Positions 25,287-33,025 of a DNA stretch of 38,669 nucleotides are shown piece by piece. The stretch is taken from contig CAJTMS010000014.1 in NCBI GenBank assembly GCA_910577155.1, forward strand, positions 1 through 38,669, in the 5' to 3' direction. The stretch comes from an uncultured Mailhella sp. Its GTDB lineage: Bacteria; Desulfobacterota; Desulfovibrionia; Desulfovibrionales; Desulfovibrionaceae. The notes under the pieces are model-generated. The model did no database searches. It worked only from the letters and a program-made list of their open reading frames with translations, and was not told where the DNA came from. The first letter of the stretch is position 1. Each line of letters begins with the position of its first letter. The translations under genes and the position numbers were made by a program.

Positions 25287-25883
25287 ATGGATTTTTTACC
25301 TATTAAGCGTGCATTACTCAGCGTAACGGACAAAAGCGGGCTCAAAGAATTTGCAGAATTTTTAAATGCCCGCGGTGTAGAAATTGTTTCAACAGGCGGA
25401 ACAATGAAATTCTTGAAAGAAGCAGGGATTCCTGTCACAGCCGTTGAAACTGTCACCGGCTTTCCTGAAATTTTAAACGGACGGGTAAAAACCCTGCACC
25501 CCAAAATCCACGGAGGCATTTTAGCGGATAAGGATAATCCGGAGCATATGGCAACCCTTAAAGAACACCATATTTCTCCCTTTGATTTGGTATGCGTCAA
25601 TTTATACGCTTTTGCAGACGCGCTGCAAAAAAAATTGCCTGTCCGCAACATGGTGGAAGAAATTGACATTGGCGGTCCCTGTCTTATGCGCGCCACAGCA
25701 AAAAATTTCCACAGCATGCTTATTTTGCCTGATCCTAAATTATACCTTGACGCAATGGAGGAAATTAAAAATCCTCAAGGGGTCAGTCTGATGTTCAGAA
25801 AAGCAATGGCTGCAAAAACATTTAAAATCACGTCTGAATACGACGCAATGATTTCTCTTTATCTTGAAGGAGTGAGCGTATAG
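25287..25883 (+). CDS. Stand-alone IMP cyclohydrolase (PurH N-terminal domain)
   Basis: Closes the ring of FAICAR to give IMP, the final step of purine synthesis. At 198 residues it matches only the N-terminal, MGS-like half of bifunctional PurH: ALLSVTDKSGL, VSTGGTMKFL, LNGRVKTLHPKIHGGILAD, and VNLYAF followed by EEIDIGGP, all typical active-site stretches. The AICAR formyltransferase half is missing, and the next frame encodes HflX, so no frameshifted remnant is present. The formylation step must be supplied by another gene outside this window. AAGGA precedes the ATG. Its TAG stop overlaps a possible hflX start. Confidence 0.9.
   Translation: MDFLPIKRALLSVTDKSGLKEFAEFLNARGVEIVSTGGTMKFLKEAGIPVTAVETVTGFPEILNGRVKTLHPKIHGGILADKDNPEHMATLKEHHISPFDLVCVNLYAFADALQKKLPVRNMVEEIDIGGPCLMRATAKNFHSMLILPDPKLYLDAMEEIKNPQGVSLMFRKAMAAKTFKITSEYDAMISLYLEGVSV
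25867..25882 (+). promoter_or_regulatory. Strong ribosome binding site pointing at an ATA codon for hflX
   Basis: AAGGAG (25867-25872) is followed after seven bases by ATA (25880-25882), in frame with hflX and overlapping the upstream TAG stop as ATAG. The nearest accepted in-frame start codon is TTG at 25901, with only a weak ACGGA three bases before it. No ATG or GTG is available in frame, because a TGA closes it at 25865. Confidence 0.55.
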
Positions 25884-25900
25884 CCCTTTTAGACGGAAAT

Positions 25901-27745
25901 TTGGCAGGGCTGAAGCCCAATGAGTTGAAAGCCCTGCAGCGCCTTACTCACCGCCGTTATGATATCCATGCAGGATACAGCCTTGAACAAGCAAAAGAAC
26001 TTGGGGCTTTGTCACGCCTTATTTCCCGTCAAATCGGTCTTTTAATCGACAGACAGGGCAAAGTGGAACTCACCATTGTGGGGGATGCCCATGGCATTTT
26101 AATCCCTACCCTTGCACGGGAACGCTCCACAGGACGTTTACGGGGCATACGGCTTTTACACACGCATTTGACAGACAGCAGGCTTTCCAATGAAGATTTA
26201 ATGGACTTGCTTTTTCTCCGTTTGGACAGCATTGGCGTTTTGACAGTTGATGAATTTGGTTCTCCTCTGCATTTTCAATCAGCCCACTTGCTCCCTGCCC
26301 TTATTTCAAATGAATCCTATATCCGAGATATCAGCAAAGAAAAGTCCTTCAAAAAACAAAAGCAGCTGGAATATCCGGAAGAAAAACAAGGCAAACCTTT
26401 GCAGGCGGAAGATATTGATTTTATTTTAACCCAAAATCTTTATCATACTGCAATTGAGCCCAAAAACAGCACCCGCCCCGGTGAACCCTACCGCGTCACT
26501 GATTTTTTTGATTGGGATAAAAACCCTCTTGATTTATCTGCAGAAATCAATGCTATTGAAGAAGAATTTGCACGGCTGATTAAAGATTCCCATTCCACTG
26601 AAAGTGCAAAAAATATTTCCAAATACAATGCAAAAGGCTCATTAGACACCTTTCAGGCAGGTTCACGCTGTGTACTTGTTTCTGTAAGCAAAGCGCCCAA
26701 AACCATTCAGGAACGCAACCTTGAAGAATTAACGGAACTTGCGAGAACAGCCGGGCTGACTGTTTGCGGAAATCTCATCCAACGGGTCACAGCCATTAAC
26801 CCACGGCAAATTCTCAGCCAAAACAAACTGGCAGAATTGGAAGTTATTGCCTTGCAGGGACATGCGGGCATTATTATTTTTGACGGGGAACTTTCCCCCG
26901 CCCAGCTCCAAAACCTTGCAGAGCTCACTGAACGCAAAGTGTTGGACAGAACACAGCTTATTCTTGATATTTTTGCCCAGCATGCCAAAACAGGTGCAGG
27001 CAAACTGCAGGTGGAAATGGCACAATTAAAATATACCCAGCCGCGTCTTGTGGGGAAAAACCGTGCCATGGACAGGCTCATGGGCGGTATTGGCGGACGG
27101 GGACCCGGTGAAACAAAACTGGAAACAGACAGGCGCCGTGTCAAAGACAGGATAGCAAAAATCAAAATTGAACTGGAAAATCTCAAAAAACAACGGCAGG
27201 CAAACAGGGCAAAACGCAGCCGCTATAACTTACCTGTTGCGGCTCTTGTAGGCTATACCAATGCAGGCAAATCCACCCTTCTCAATAAACTTACGCAAAG
27301 CTCCGTCATTGCGGAAAATAAACTTTTTGCTACCCTTGACCCCACAACAAGGCGGCTTCGCTTTCCGGAAGAACATGAAATAGTCCTTGCGGATACGGTC
27401 GGTTTTATTCGGGATTTACCGAAGGAACTCATGGAGGCGTTCCGGGCAACATTAGAAGAATTAAAGGAAGCTGCTCTCTTGCTCCATGTACTTGATGCCT
27501 CCCACGAAGAAATGGAACAGCAGCTGGAATCTGTGGAAAAAATTTTGGAAGAACTGGGACTTGCTGATGTGCCCCGCATTCTTTTGCTCAATAAATGGGA
27601 TAATCTCCCCAAAGAGGCACAAACACTTTTATTGGAACGCTTTTCAAACAATGCCTATCCCATTTCCGCCCTCACCGGCTTTGGACTTGCCGAGGCAAGC
27701 GCCTGTATCGAAAAAACACTTTTCAATACAAGCACTCACAAATAA
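25901..27745 (+). CDS. hflX: GTPase HflX
   Basis: Ribosome-associated GTPase that splits stalled or hibernating 70S ribosomes. From the TTG at 25901 it has 614 residues, longer than the roughly 430 of E. coli because of an extra N-terminal region of about 200 residues. The HflX domain (about 225-440) ends in GGIGGRGPGETKLETDRR. The G domain shows P-loop GYTNAGKST (residues 451-459), ADTVGFIRDLP and NKWD. The start is uncertain: initiation at the ATA codon 25880 would add seven residues, including GN before LAGLKPNE, and has a much better ribosome binding site. Last gene of the pyrK-pyrD-pgpA-IMP cyclohydrolase-hflX unit; it ends 25 bases from a convergent gene without a visible terminator. 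Confidence 0.93.
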   Translation: MAGLKPNELKALQRLTHRRYDIHAGYSLEQAKELGALSRLISRQIGLLIDRQGKVELTIVGDAHGILIPTLARERSTGRLRGIRLLHTHLTDSRLSNEDLMDLLFLRLDSIGVLTVDEFGSPLHFQSAHLLPALISNESYIRDISKEKSFKKQKQLEYPEEKQGKPLQAEDIDFILTQNLYHTAIEPKNSTRPGEPYRVTDFFDWDKNPLDLSAEINAIEEEFARLIKDSHSTESAKNISKYNAKGSLDTFQAGSRCVLVSVSKAPKTIQERNLEELTELARTAGLTVCGNLIQRVTAINPRQILSQNKLAELEVIALQGHAGIIIFDGELSPAQLQNLAELTERKVLDRTQLILDIFAQHAKTGAGKLQVEMAQLKYTQPRLVGKNRAMDRLMGGIGGRGPGETKLETDRRRVKDRIAKIKIELENLKKQRQANRAKRSRYNLPVAALVGYTNAGKSTLLNKLTQSSVIAENKLFATLDPTTRRLRFPEEHEIVLADTVGFIRDLPKELMEAFRATLEELKEAALLLHVLDASHEEMEQQLESVEKILEELGLADVPRILLLNKWDNLPKEAQTLLLERFSNNAYPISALTGFGLAEASACIEKTLFNTSTHK

Positions 27746-27770
27746 TTCAGCAATTAATTATTATCAGCAA

Positions 27771-28334
27771 TTAACCATTAATGGCTTTGCCCGCTTTATA
27801 GGCTTCATCTAACGCAAAATGCCCTTTGATATCACCCACATTCATCACCCCGCCGGCAAGAATTTCACCGCAGTTTTTCCATTCAAGGAATTTCAGCAAA
27901 GTGCGGTAATTTTGCAAAACCGGTTCCCAGTTATCCGCCGTATTGCCTTCGGCTGCCATAATCAAATAGCAGTCTTTATGCGGATTTTCATAATTTTCAT
28001 TGAGTTCTGCCGCTGCAAAAAGCCTGTCGAAAGCAGTCTTTAATTGTCCGCTTATATTCCAGTAATACATGGGGGACGCAAGCACAACAATATCCGCTTC
28101 CTGATAAACAGGATAAATTTTTTGCATATCATCTTTCTGCACACAAGGGCTTTCTTTACTTTGTTTATGACCCTGCATACAGCCAAGGCAGCCCTTAATA
28201 TTCAGCTGATTTAAATTAAATTGTACAACACTGTGTCCTTGTTCTTCTGCCCCTTTTATAAAAGCCTCACAAAGAGAAGCTGTATTTCCTTTGGGACGGG
28301 GACTGCCGTTTAATATTAAAATTTTTTTACTCAT
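27771..28334 (-). CDS. Flavodoxin-fold NAD(P)H-dependent oxidoreductase
   Basis: Probably an FMN-binding reductase of the NADPH-dependent FMN reductase/multimeric flavodoxin group. It has 187 residues. ILILNGSPRPKGNTASLCEAF near the start is the FMN phosphate loop; CLGCM and a further cysteine at PCVQKDDM recall iron-sulfur flavoproteins but do not complete the usual four-cysteine spacing; LASPMYYWNISGQLKTAFDR is the second flavin-binding segment. GGAAGGAG stands before the ATG. The promoter is bracketed by two matching palindromes, and a TetR-type gene lies upstream, so repression relieved by a small electrophile or quinone is plausible but inferred. Confidence 0.88.
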   Translation of the reverse strand: MSKKILILNGSPRPKGNTASLCEAFIKGAEEQGHSVVQFNLNQLNIKGCLGCMQGHKQSKESPCVQKDDMQKIYPVYQEADIVVLASPMYYWNISGQLKTAFDRLFAAAELNENYENPHKDCYLIMAAEGNTADNWEPVLQNYRTLLKFLEWKNCGEILAGGVMNVGDIKGHFALDEAYKAGKAING

Positions 28335-28351
28335 ATTTGCTCCTTCCTATA

Positions 28352-28375
28352 ATTTTGTAATGTTAATTACAAAAT
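28352..28375. promoter_or_regulatory. Operator-like palindrome O1 (TetR candidate)
   Basis: ATTTTGTAAT (28352-28361) and ATTACAAAAT (28366-28375) are perfect inverted repeats around GTTA. It overlaps the proposed -10 of the flavodoxin gene, a typical repressor position. The core TGTAATGTTAATTACA recurs with two changes at 28405-28420. Confidence 0.7.
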
Positions 28376-28398
28376 AAACAACAAAAAATTTTTGTCAA
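28371..28398 (-). promoter_or_regulatory. Promoter of the flavodoxin-fold reductase gene
   Basis: On the minus strand TTGACA (28398-28393), a perfect -35, is followed after 16 bases by TATTTT (28376-28371) as -10. One palindrome overlaps the -10 and the other lies just upstream of the -35. Confidence 0.6.
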
Positions 28399-28404
28399 CA
28401 GTTT

Positions 28405-28420
28405 TTTAATGTTCATTACA
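28405..28420. promoter_or_regulatory. Operator-like palindrome O2 (TetR candidate)
   Basis: TTTAATGTTCATTACA matches the core of the first palindrome at 14 of 16 positions and contains the inverted repeat TAATG/CATTA. It lies immediately upstream of the -35 on the minus strand, about 49 bases centre to centre from the first copy. Confidence 0.6.
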
Positions 28421-28466
28421 ATATCATTAAAAGAGGAGGGGATAGAAGGAATAGAAAAAATAAGTA

Positions 28467-29102
28467 TTAAAAAATTAACATCTGTCCGGCAATTTGCGGA
28501 ATATTTTGAATACTTGCAGCAGGAATTCCGCTTTTTGCCTGAACGGACACTCCTTCTAAAAGCGTATTCATGGCAACGGCAAGAGCCTCACAATCCGTTT
28601 CCTTTGCCAGTTGTCCCCTGAGCACTGCCTGTTTAAATCTGCTCAAAAACATCTCCTGCGTCTGCAAACGCAATTCCTGTACACGTGCATGGATTTCCGC
28701 CTCATCGAAAGGAATGCTGACAGCCGCCAAAACAGTCATACAGCCGCAGGGATTTTTTTGTGAATAAAGAATTTCAATGGCAGCAGCAAAAAAAGTTTCA
28801 ACAGCTTTTTTTATATCTTTTTCATTTAAAAATTTTTGACAGGGTGCAGTCCAATACTTTTCTTCATAAAAATTCAGTGCTTCTAAAAAAAGTTGTTTTT
28901 TATTCCCAAAGGTCGCATATAAACTGGGAGCATTAATCCGCATTGCCTTGCATAATTCACTCATGGACGTCAGCACATAGCCTTTTTCCCAAAAAACCTG
29001 CAAAGCTTTTCCTAAGGCTTGTTCCCTATCAAATTCTTTTGGTCTGCCTACAGATTTTTTTGGGGCTGATTTTTTTTGAGTTGCGTTTTTTGTTTCTTTC
29101 AT
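28467..29102 (-). CDS. TetR/AcrR family transcriptional regulator
   Basis: DNA-binding repressor of 211 residues. A lysine-rich leader (1-18) and GRPKEFDREQALGKAL lead into the helix-turn-helix, with SMSELCKAMRINAPSLYATF (about 46-65) as turn and recognition helix, then GNKKQLFLEAL. The C-terminal ligand and dimer domain contains CGCM at about residue 118, two close cysteines that might sense oxidants or thiol-reactive compounds. GAAAGGTG precedes the ATG. It lies upstream of the flavodoxin-fold gene on the same strand, and the 132-base gap between them carries two matching palindromes, its likely operators. I saw no copy of them before its own start, so autoregulation is not evident. Confidence 0.9.
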   Translation of the reverse strand: MKETKNATQKKSAPKKSVGRPKEFDREQALGKALQVFWEKGYVLTSMSELCKAMRINAPSLYATFGNKKQLFLEALNFYEEKYWTAPCQKFLNEKDIKKAVETFFAAAIEILYSQKNPCGCMTVLAAVSIPFDEAEIHARVQELRLQTQEMFLSRFKQAVLRGQLAKETDCEALAVAMNTLLEGVSVQAKSGIPAASIQNIPQIAGQMLIF

Positions 29103-29263
29103 GATACACCTTTCTTCTGCAAAAAAATACTATTTTTCTGCAAAATTGCAACAGGCAAACAATTGCGGAGAAAAAGCCAGCCGGCAATCAAATATTTACA
29201 TTTTTGTATAATCCTTTTCTTAATAATGAAAAAAAATAATTATGTCCGAATTTGTTTTATTTC

Positions 29264-29292
29264 TTGACAGTGCTTTTATTTGGTGCAATGAT
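29264..29292 (+). promoter_or_regulatory. Sigma-70 promoter of asd
   Basis: Perfect -35 TTGACA (29264-29269), a 17-base spacer ending in TGC, and AATGAT (29287-29292) as an extended -10. It lies 61 bases before the asd start. The rest of the 250-base gap to tetR shows no gene. Confidence 0.65.
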
Positions 29293-29352
29293 GAAAATGT
29301 TATGACAAAAAATTAAATATAACAAATTTGTTTACAAAAAGAGGAAACTGCT

Positions 29353-30396
29353 ATGAAAGAGAATTTGGTTGTTGCTGTGGTTGGTGCAACAGGAGCTGTT
29401 GGAAGAGAAATGTTAAGCACACTTTATACCCGTAATTTCCCTGCTACAACCATAAAGGCTCTTGCTTCTTCCCGTTCTGCCGGATCAAAAGTTCCTTACG
29501 GCGATGATGAGATTGTTGTCGAAGAGCTGACTGAAAATTCCTTTGAAGGCATTGATATAGCTATTTTTTCAGCCGGAGGTGATACAAGTACAAAATTTGC
29601 ACCCCATGCTGTAAAAGCCGGCTGCGTTGTTGTGGATAACTCCAGTGCGTGGCGTATGGACAAGCGCTGTCCTCTGGTTATTCCGGAAGTCAATGCCCAT
29701 GCCCTTAAAAATCACAATGGGATTATTGCAAACCCCAACTGCTCAACTATCCAGATGCTTGTTGCGTTAAAGCCTCTCCATGATGCGGCAAAAATCAAGC
29801 GTGTTGTTGTTTCAACCTATCAGGCTGTCAGCGGAACAGGTCAAAAAGGAATTGCCGAACTGGAAACGCAGGTTCGCAAGCTCTTCAACGGCATTGAACC
29901 GGAAAATAACGTTTACCCCCACCGTATTGCCTTCAACTGCCTGCCTCACATTGACGTTTTCCTTGACAATGACTACACCAAGGAAGAAATGAAAATGGTC
30001 AATGAAACCAACAAGATTTTTGAAGATCCGGACATTAAGGTAACGGCAACCTGCGTCCGTGTGCCTGTTTTTTACAGCCATAGTGAATCAATCAATATTG
30101 AAACGGAAAAAAAACTTACAGCCAAAGAAGCCCGTGCAATTTTAGCAACTGCTCCCGGTGTGCAAGTATATGATAATCCCAAAGAAAATATGTATCCTCT
30201 GGCTACCATTGCCACCGGCGAAGATGCTACCTTTGTTGGACGTATCCGTGAAGATGAAAGTATTGAAAATGGGCTCAATATGTGGGTTGTTGCAGATAAT
30301 GTCCGCAAAGGCGCCGCATTGAACGCGGTACAAATTGCCGAAAAACTCCTTGAGATGGATTTAGTCCGCGTTAAGGACAAGAATCTGTTTATGTAA
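29353..30396 (+). CDS. asd: Aspartate-semialdehyde dehydrogenase
   Basis: Reduces aspartyl phosphate to aspartate semialdehyde with NADPH, the branch point to lysine, diaminopimelate, methionine and threonine. The 347 residues begin with the nucleotide-binding loop VVGATGAVGREML; the catalytic cysteine is C130 in NPNCSTIQ; VSTYQAVSGTGQKGIAEL and the C-terminal NVRKGAALNAVQIAE are typical. Length and layout fit the Gram-positive/Desulfovibrio-like subgroup rather than the longer E. coli form. AGAGGAAA precedes the ATG. With its own promoter and terminator it seems monocistronic. Confidence 0.96.
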   Translation: MKENLVVAVVGATGAVGREMLSTLYTRNFPATTIKALASSRSAGSKVPYGDDEIVVEELTENSFEGIDIAIFSAGGDTSTKFAPHAVKAGCVVVDNSSAWRMDKRCPLVIPEVNAHALKNHNGIIANPNCSTIQMLVALKPLHDAAKIKRVVVSTYQAVSGTGQKGIAELETQVRKLFNGIEPENNVYPHRIAFNCLPHIDVFLDNDYTKEEMKMVNETNKIFEDPDIKVTATCVRVPVFYSHSESINIETEKKLTAKEARAILATAPGVQVYDNPKENMYPLATIATGEDATFVGRIREDESIENGLNMWVVADNVRKGAALNAVQIAEKLLEMDLVRVKDKNLFM

Positions 30397-30413
30397 AAAA
30401 CAGATAAAATTAT

Positions 30414-30441
30414 GCCCTCCCATAAGCGGAGGGCTTTTTTT
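30414..30441 (+). terminator. Rho-independent terminator after asd
   Basis: GCCCTCC (30414-30420) pairs with GGAGGGC (30428-30434), loop of seven, followed by seven T residues. Confidence 0.92.
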
Positions 30442-30533
30442 GACCTGTTATATTTTTTAATGTTCGTTTATCTTTTCTTTTGCACAAATTTTGCATATAT
30501 TTTCAAAAGTAGGAAAAATGACACGAGGCTTGT

Positions 30534-31577
30534 ATGAAAAAATTAAAAGCGTTACCAACTGCAAAAATACAAAATATGGCTGTTATCAAACAAAAAATTT
30601 TAATAGTCGGCGTCAGCCTTTGTTTATTGCTTGCTTTTGTGCTTTTTCTTTTAAGCCAAAGTGTCACCAGCCAAAAGGCCGAACTGACCAAAGAAGGTGA
30701 GGCAATTTATTCCCCTGTGGACGGTATTATTTTTGAAATGCTCATTCCAAAAGGAAAAAATATCCGTAAAGGCGATGCCCTTATTCATTTTGACCCGGCC
30801 TATATCCGTTCCAAAGCAGCTGAAATCCAAGGATATTTACAACTATTTTCTGAAAATAGACACAATGCAGGCACTCTCAAGCAAATTTTTAAACCCCTTT
30901 TAGCCGATGTTTTTAGCGGCATCACTCAGGAAATAATCCAATTATCCGAAACAGAAGCAAAAAAATTAAAGGAATTGCAAGAAATTGTCAGAGAGCATAC
31001 AAAGGCACAAGTTGCCATGCGCCGCCCACAGTCCTTTATTGACGGAAAACCTGACCCTGAACTTGTAAAAAAAGAGCAGGACTTACAAAAAAAACATGAA
31101 GAAGCAGAAGAAGCCTATCAGACTGCAAGCCTTGCCCGTGCCGCCGCTGATAAAAAATACCGCGATTTAACAAACTCCCTTGGGCAGCCCAACAGTATTT
31201 TATACCGCTATCTTGAGGAAGAATATAATAAAAGCCTTGTCCTGCAAAAAAATGAATATATTTATGCCCCTTTCAATGCAGTTGCGGGCATACAATATGT
31301 AAATAACGGCGCCATAGTCAAAAAAGATGAACTTCTTATGGAAATCCACCCTGAAAATGCCGAGGAATGGTGGGTACTGGCGGAATTTTCAAAAAATGAC
31401 GCAAAAAAGCTCAAAAAACGGGAGCTTTGTACGGTTCTTACGGAAGATAAGGAAAAATTAACTGCCCGAATTTTCAGTATAGAAGATAAACAGGAATATG
31501 CCCTTGTAAAACTTTATATTCTTAATCCCCCGCAAAACCTCAAAGCTTCCCGGTTTGTCACAGTAAAAAGTAAATAA
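30534..31577 (+). CDS. HlyD-like membrane fusion protein of an acetylation cassette
   Basis: A 347-residue inner-membrane-anchored periplasmic protein. One span covers about residues 19-41. A lipoyl-like half motif follows (YSPVDGIIFEMLIPKGKNIRKGDALIHFDP, about 59-89), a long helical hairpin spans about 130-210, and the second half motif is YIYAPFNAVAGIQYVNNGAIVKKDELL. The layout matches HlyD/Alg44-type adaptor proteins, but the cytoplasmic PilZ domain of Alg44 is missing, since only about 18 residues precede the span. GAGG lies before the ATG. It is followed 59 bases later by an AlgI-type acyltransferase gene, so it probably helps handle an acetylated surface polymer. Confidence 0.82.
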   Translation: MKKLKALPTAKIQNMAVIKQKILIVGVSLCLLLAFVLFLLSQSVTSQKAELTKEGEAIYSPVDGIIFEMLIPKGKNIRKGDALIHFDPAYIRSKAAEIQGYLQLFSENRHNAGTLKQIFKPLLADVFSGITQEIIQLSETEAKKLKELQEIVREHTKAQVAMRRPQSFIDGKPDPELVKKEQDLQKKHEEAEEAYQTASLARAAADKKYRDLTNSLGQPNSILYRYLEEEYNKSLVLQKNEYIYAPFNAVAGIQYVNNGAIVKKDELLMEIHPENAEEWWVLAEFSKNDAKKLKKRELCTVLTEDKEKLTARIFSIEDKQEYALVKLYILNPPQNLKASRFVTVKSK

Positions 31578-31636
31578 AGCTTGACCTCCCCAATAATTTC
31601 AGCTATTTTTTTCAAAATTTTTTTATTTGGGGCAAT

Positions 31637-33016
31637 ATGGTTTTTTCTTCCTTACCATTTCTTTTTTTGGTTTTCCCTCTTTTTATACTTGCACTTGTTT
31701 GCAGTTCTTTTTTCAAAAATGCCGGTTTGAGAAATATTTTCCTTATCCTTCTAAGCCTGTTTTTTTATATCTGGGAAGAATCTACAAATGTTTTTATACT
31801 CATCGCAATTTGCCTTATTAACTTTTATGGAGCTTTGTATCTTAACAACGAAAAATACGGGAAAAAAATTTTTATTGTTTTAATTGCTGTCAATCTTCTT
31901 GTTTTATTTACCTTTAAATACAGCCTGTGGTGTTTTTCCTTTTTTACCGATAGATTTATGGGGAAAAATATTATGCTTCTGGGCATTAGCTTTTTTATTT
32001 TCCATGCCATAAGCTACATTGCTGATGTGTATACTAAAAAAATTGAAGTCTGCAAAAGCCTAACCAATTTTTCTACCTATTTTTATATGTTTCCTCATTT
32101 GGTTGCAGGTCCAATTGTGCGCTATGCACAAATTAAAGATGATGTTTATGCGTGGCACCTTTCAAAAGAACTTTTTTCTTTTGGCATGTATAGATTTTTG
32201 CTCGGATTAAATAAAAAAATTATTATTGCCAATTCTGTTTCTATTCTTGCAGATTACACCTTTTCCGCAAGTTCACCGACTGTTTTTTCCTTTCTGGAAG
32301 CATGGATAGGCATTATTGCTTATGCCCTGCAAATTTATTTTGATTTTTCAGCCTACTCAGACATGGCTATAGGACTTGCCGCCATGGCAGGTTTTCGTTT
32401 TGAAGAAAACTTTAATCGTCCTTATATCAGCAAATCTATCCGTGAATTTTGGCGCCGCTGGCATATTTCCCTTTCTACGTGGCTGCGGGATTATCTTTAT
32501 ATTCCTCTTGGCGGAAGCAGGAAAAGCATACGCATTACGTATCGCAATCTTTTCCTGGTCTTCCTGCTTTGCGGTATTTGGCATGGTGCAAATTTTACCT
32601 TTATTATTTGGGGAATATGGCATGGTATCTTTATTTGTCTTGAGCGGGCATGGTTAGAGAAAAAGCTTATTGCCCTGCCTTCATTCATTCAACATGCATA
32701 TTTATTAGTTGTTATTTTGCTTGGCTGGGTATTTTTTAGAGCAGAAAATCTCCCTTATGCCCTTGAATACCTCTCTGTACTTTTTAATTTTTCCTCTTTT
32801 GAATTTTCATTCGCTAATACGGCTTTCTCTTTATTTATGCTTCTGATTGGAATAATTATCTGCGTGTTACCACAAAATTTTATTATTGTTCCAACATCTC
32901 ATACTCCTGCAAATTTTAAACTTTATCATCTCATTTTCCAATTTATTTTGAGCTGTTTTGCTGTCCTCCTTTTACTTTCATCAAGCAGAAATCCCTTTAT
33001 TTATTTTAACTTTTAG
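31637..33016 (+). CDS. AlgI-type MBOAT O-acyltransferase
   Basis: Membrane-bound O-acyltransferase thought to pass acetyl groups across the inner membrane for modification of a polysaccharide, as AlgI does for alginate. It has 459 residues with about 10-12 spans. Diagnostic stretches are FPHLVAGPIVRYAQIK, YFDFSAYSDMAIGLA, RPYISKSIREFWRRWHISLS, WLRDYLYIPLGGSR and GIWHGANFTFIIWG, whose H316 is the expected catalytic histidine. The start at 31637 is preceded by TTGGGG, a modest ribosome binding site. The SGNH gene begins nine bases after the stop. No polymerase gene is near, so the acceptor polymer is unknown. Confidence 0.93.
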   Translation: MVFSSLPFLFLVFPLFILALVCSSFFKNAGLRNIFLILLSLFFYIWEESTNVFILIAICLINFYGALYLNNEKYGKKIFIVLIAVNLLVLFTFKYSLWCFSFFTDRFMGKNIMLLGISFFIFHAISYIADVYTKKIEVCKSLTNFSTYFYMFPHLVAGPIVRYAQIKDDVYAWHLSKELFSFGMYRFLLGLNKKIIIANSVSILADYTFSASSPTVFSFLEAWIGIIAYALQIYFDFSAYSDMAIGLAAMAGFRFEENFNRPYISKSIREFWRRWHISLSTWLRDYLYIPLGGSRKSIRITYRNLFLVFLLCGIWHGANFTFIIWGIWHGIFICLERAWLEKKLIALPSFIQHAYLLVVILLGWVFFRAENLPYALEYLSVLFNFSSFEFSFANTAFSLFMLLIGIIICVLPQNFIIVPTSHTPANFKLYHLIFQFILSCFAVLLLLSSSRNPFIYFNF

Positions 33017-33025
33017 GAACTATCC

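Noticed and set aside
28409..28621. 70-codon plus-strand frame across the tetR 3' end
   Set aside because: Starts inside an operator-like palindrome and overlaps the tetR gene; more likely chance.
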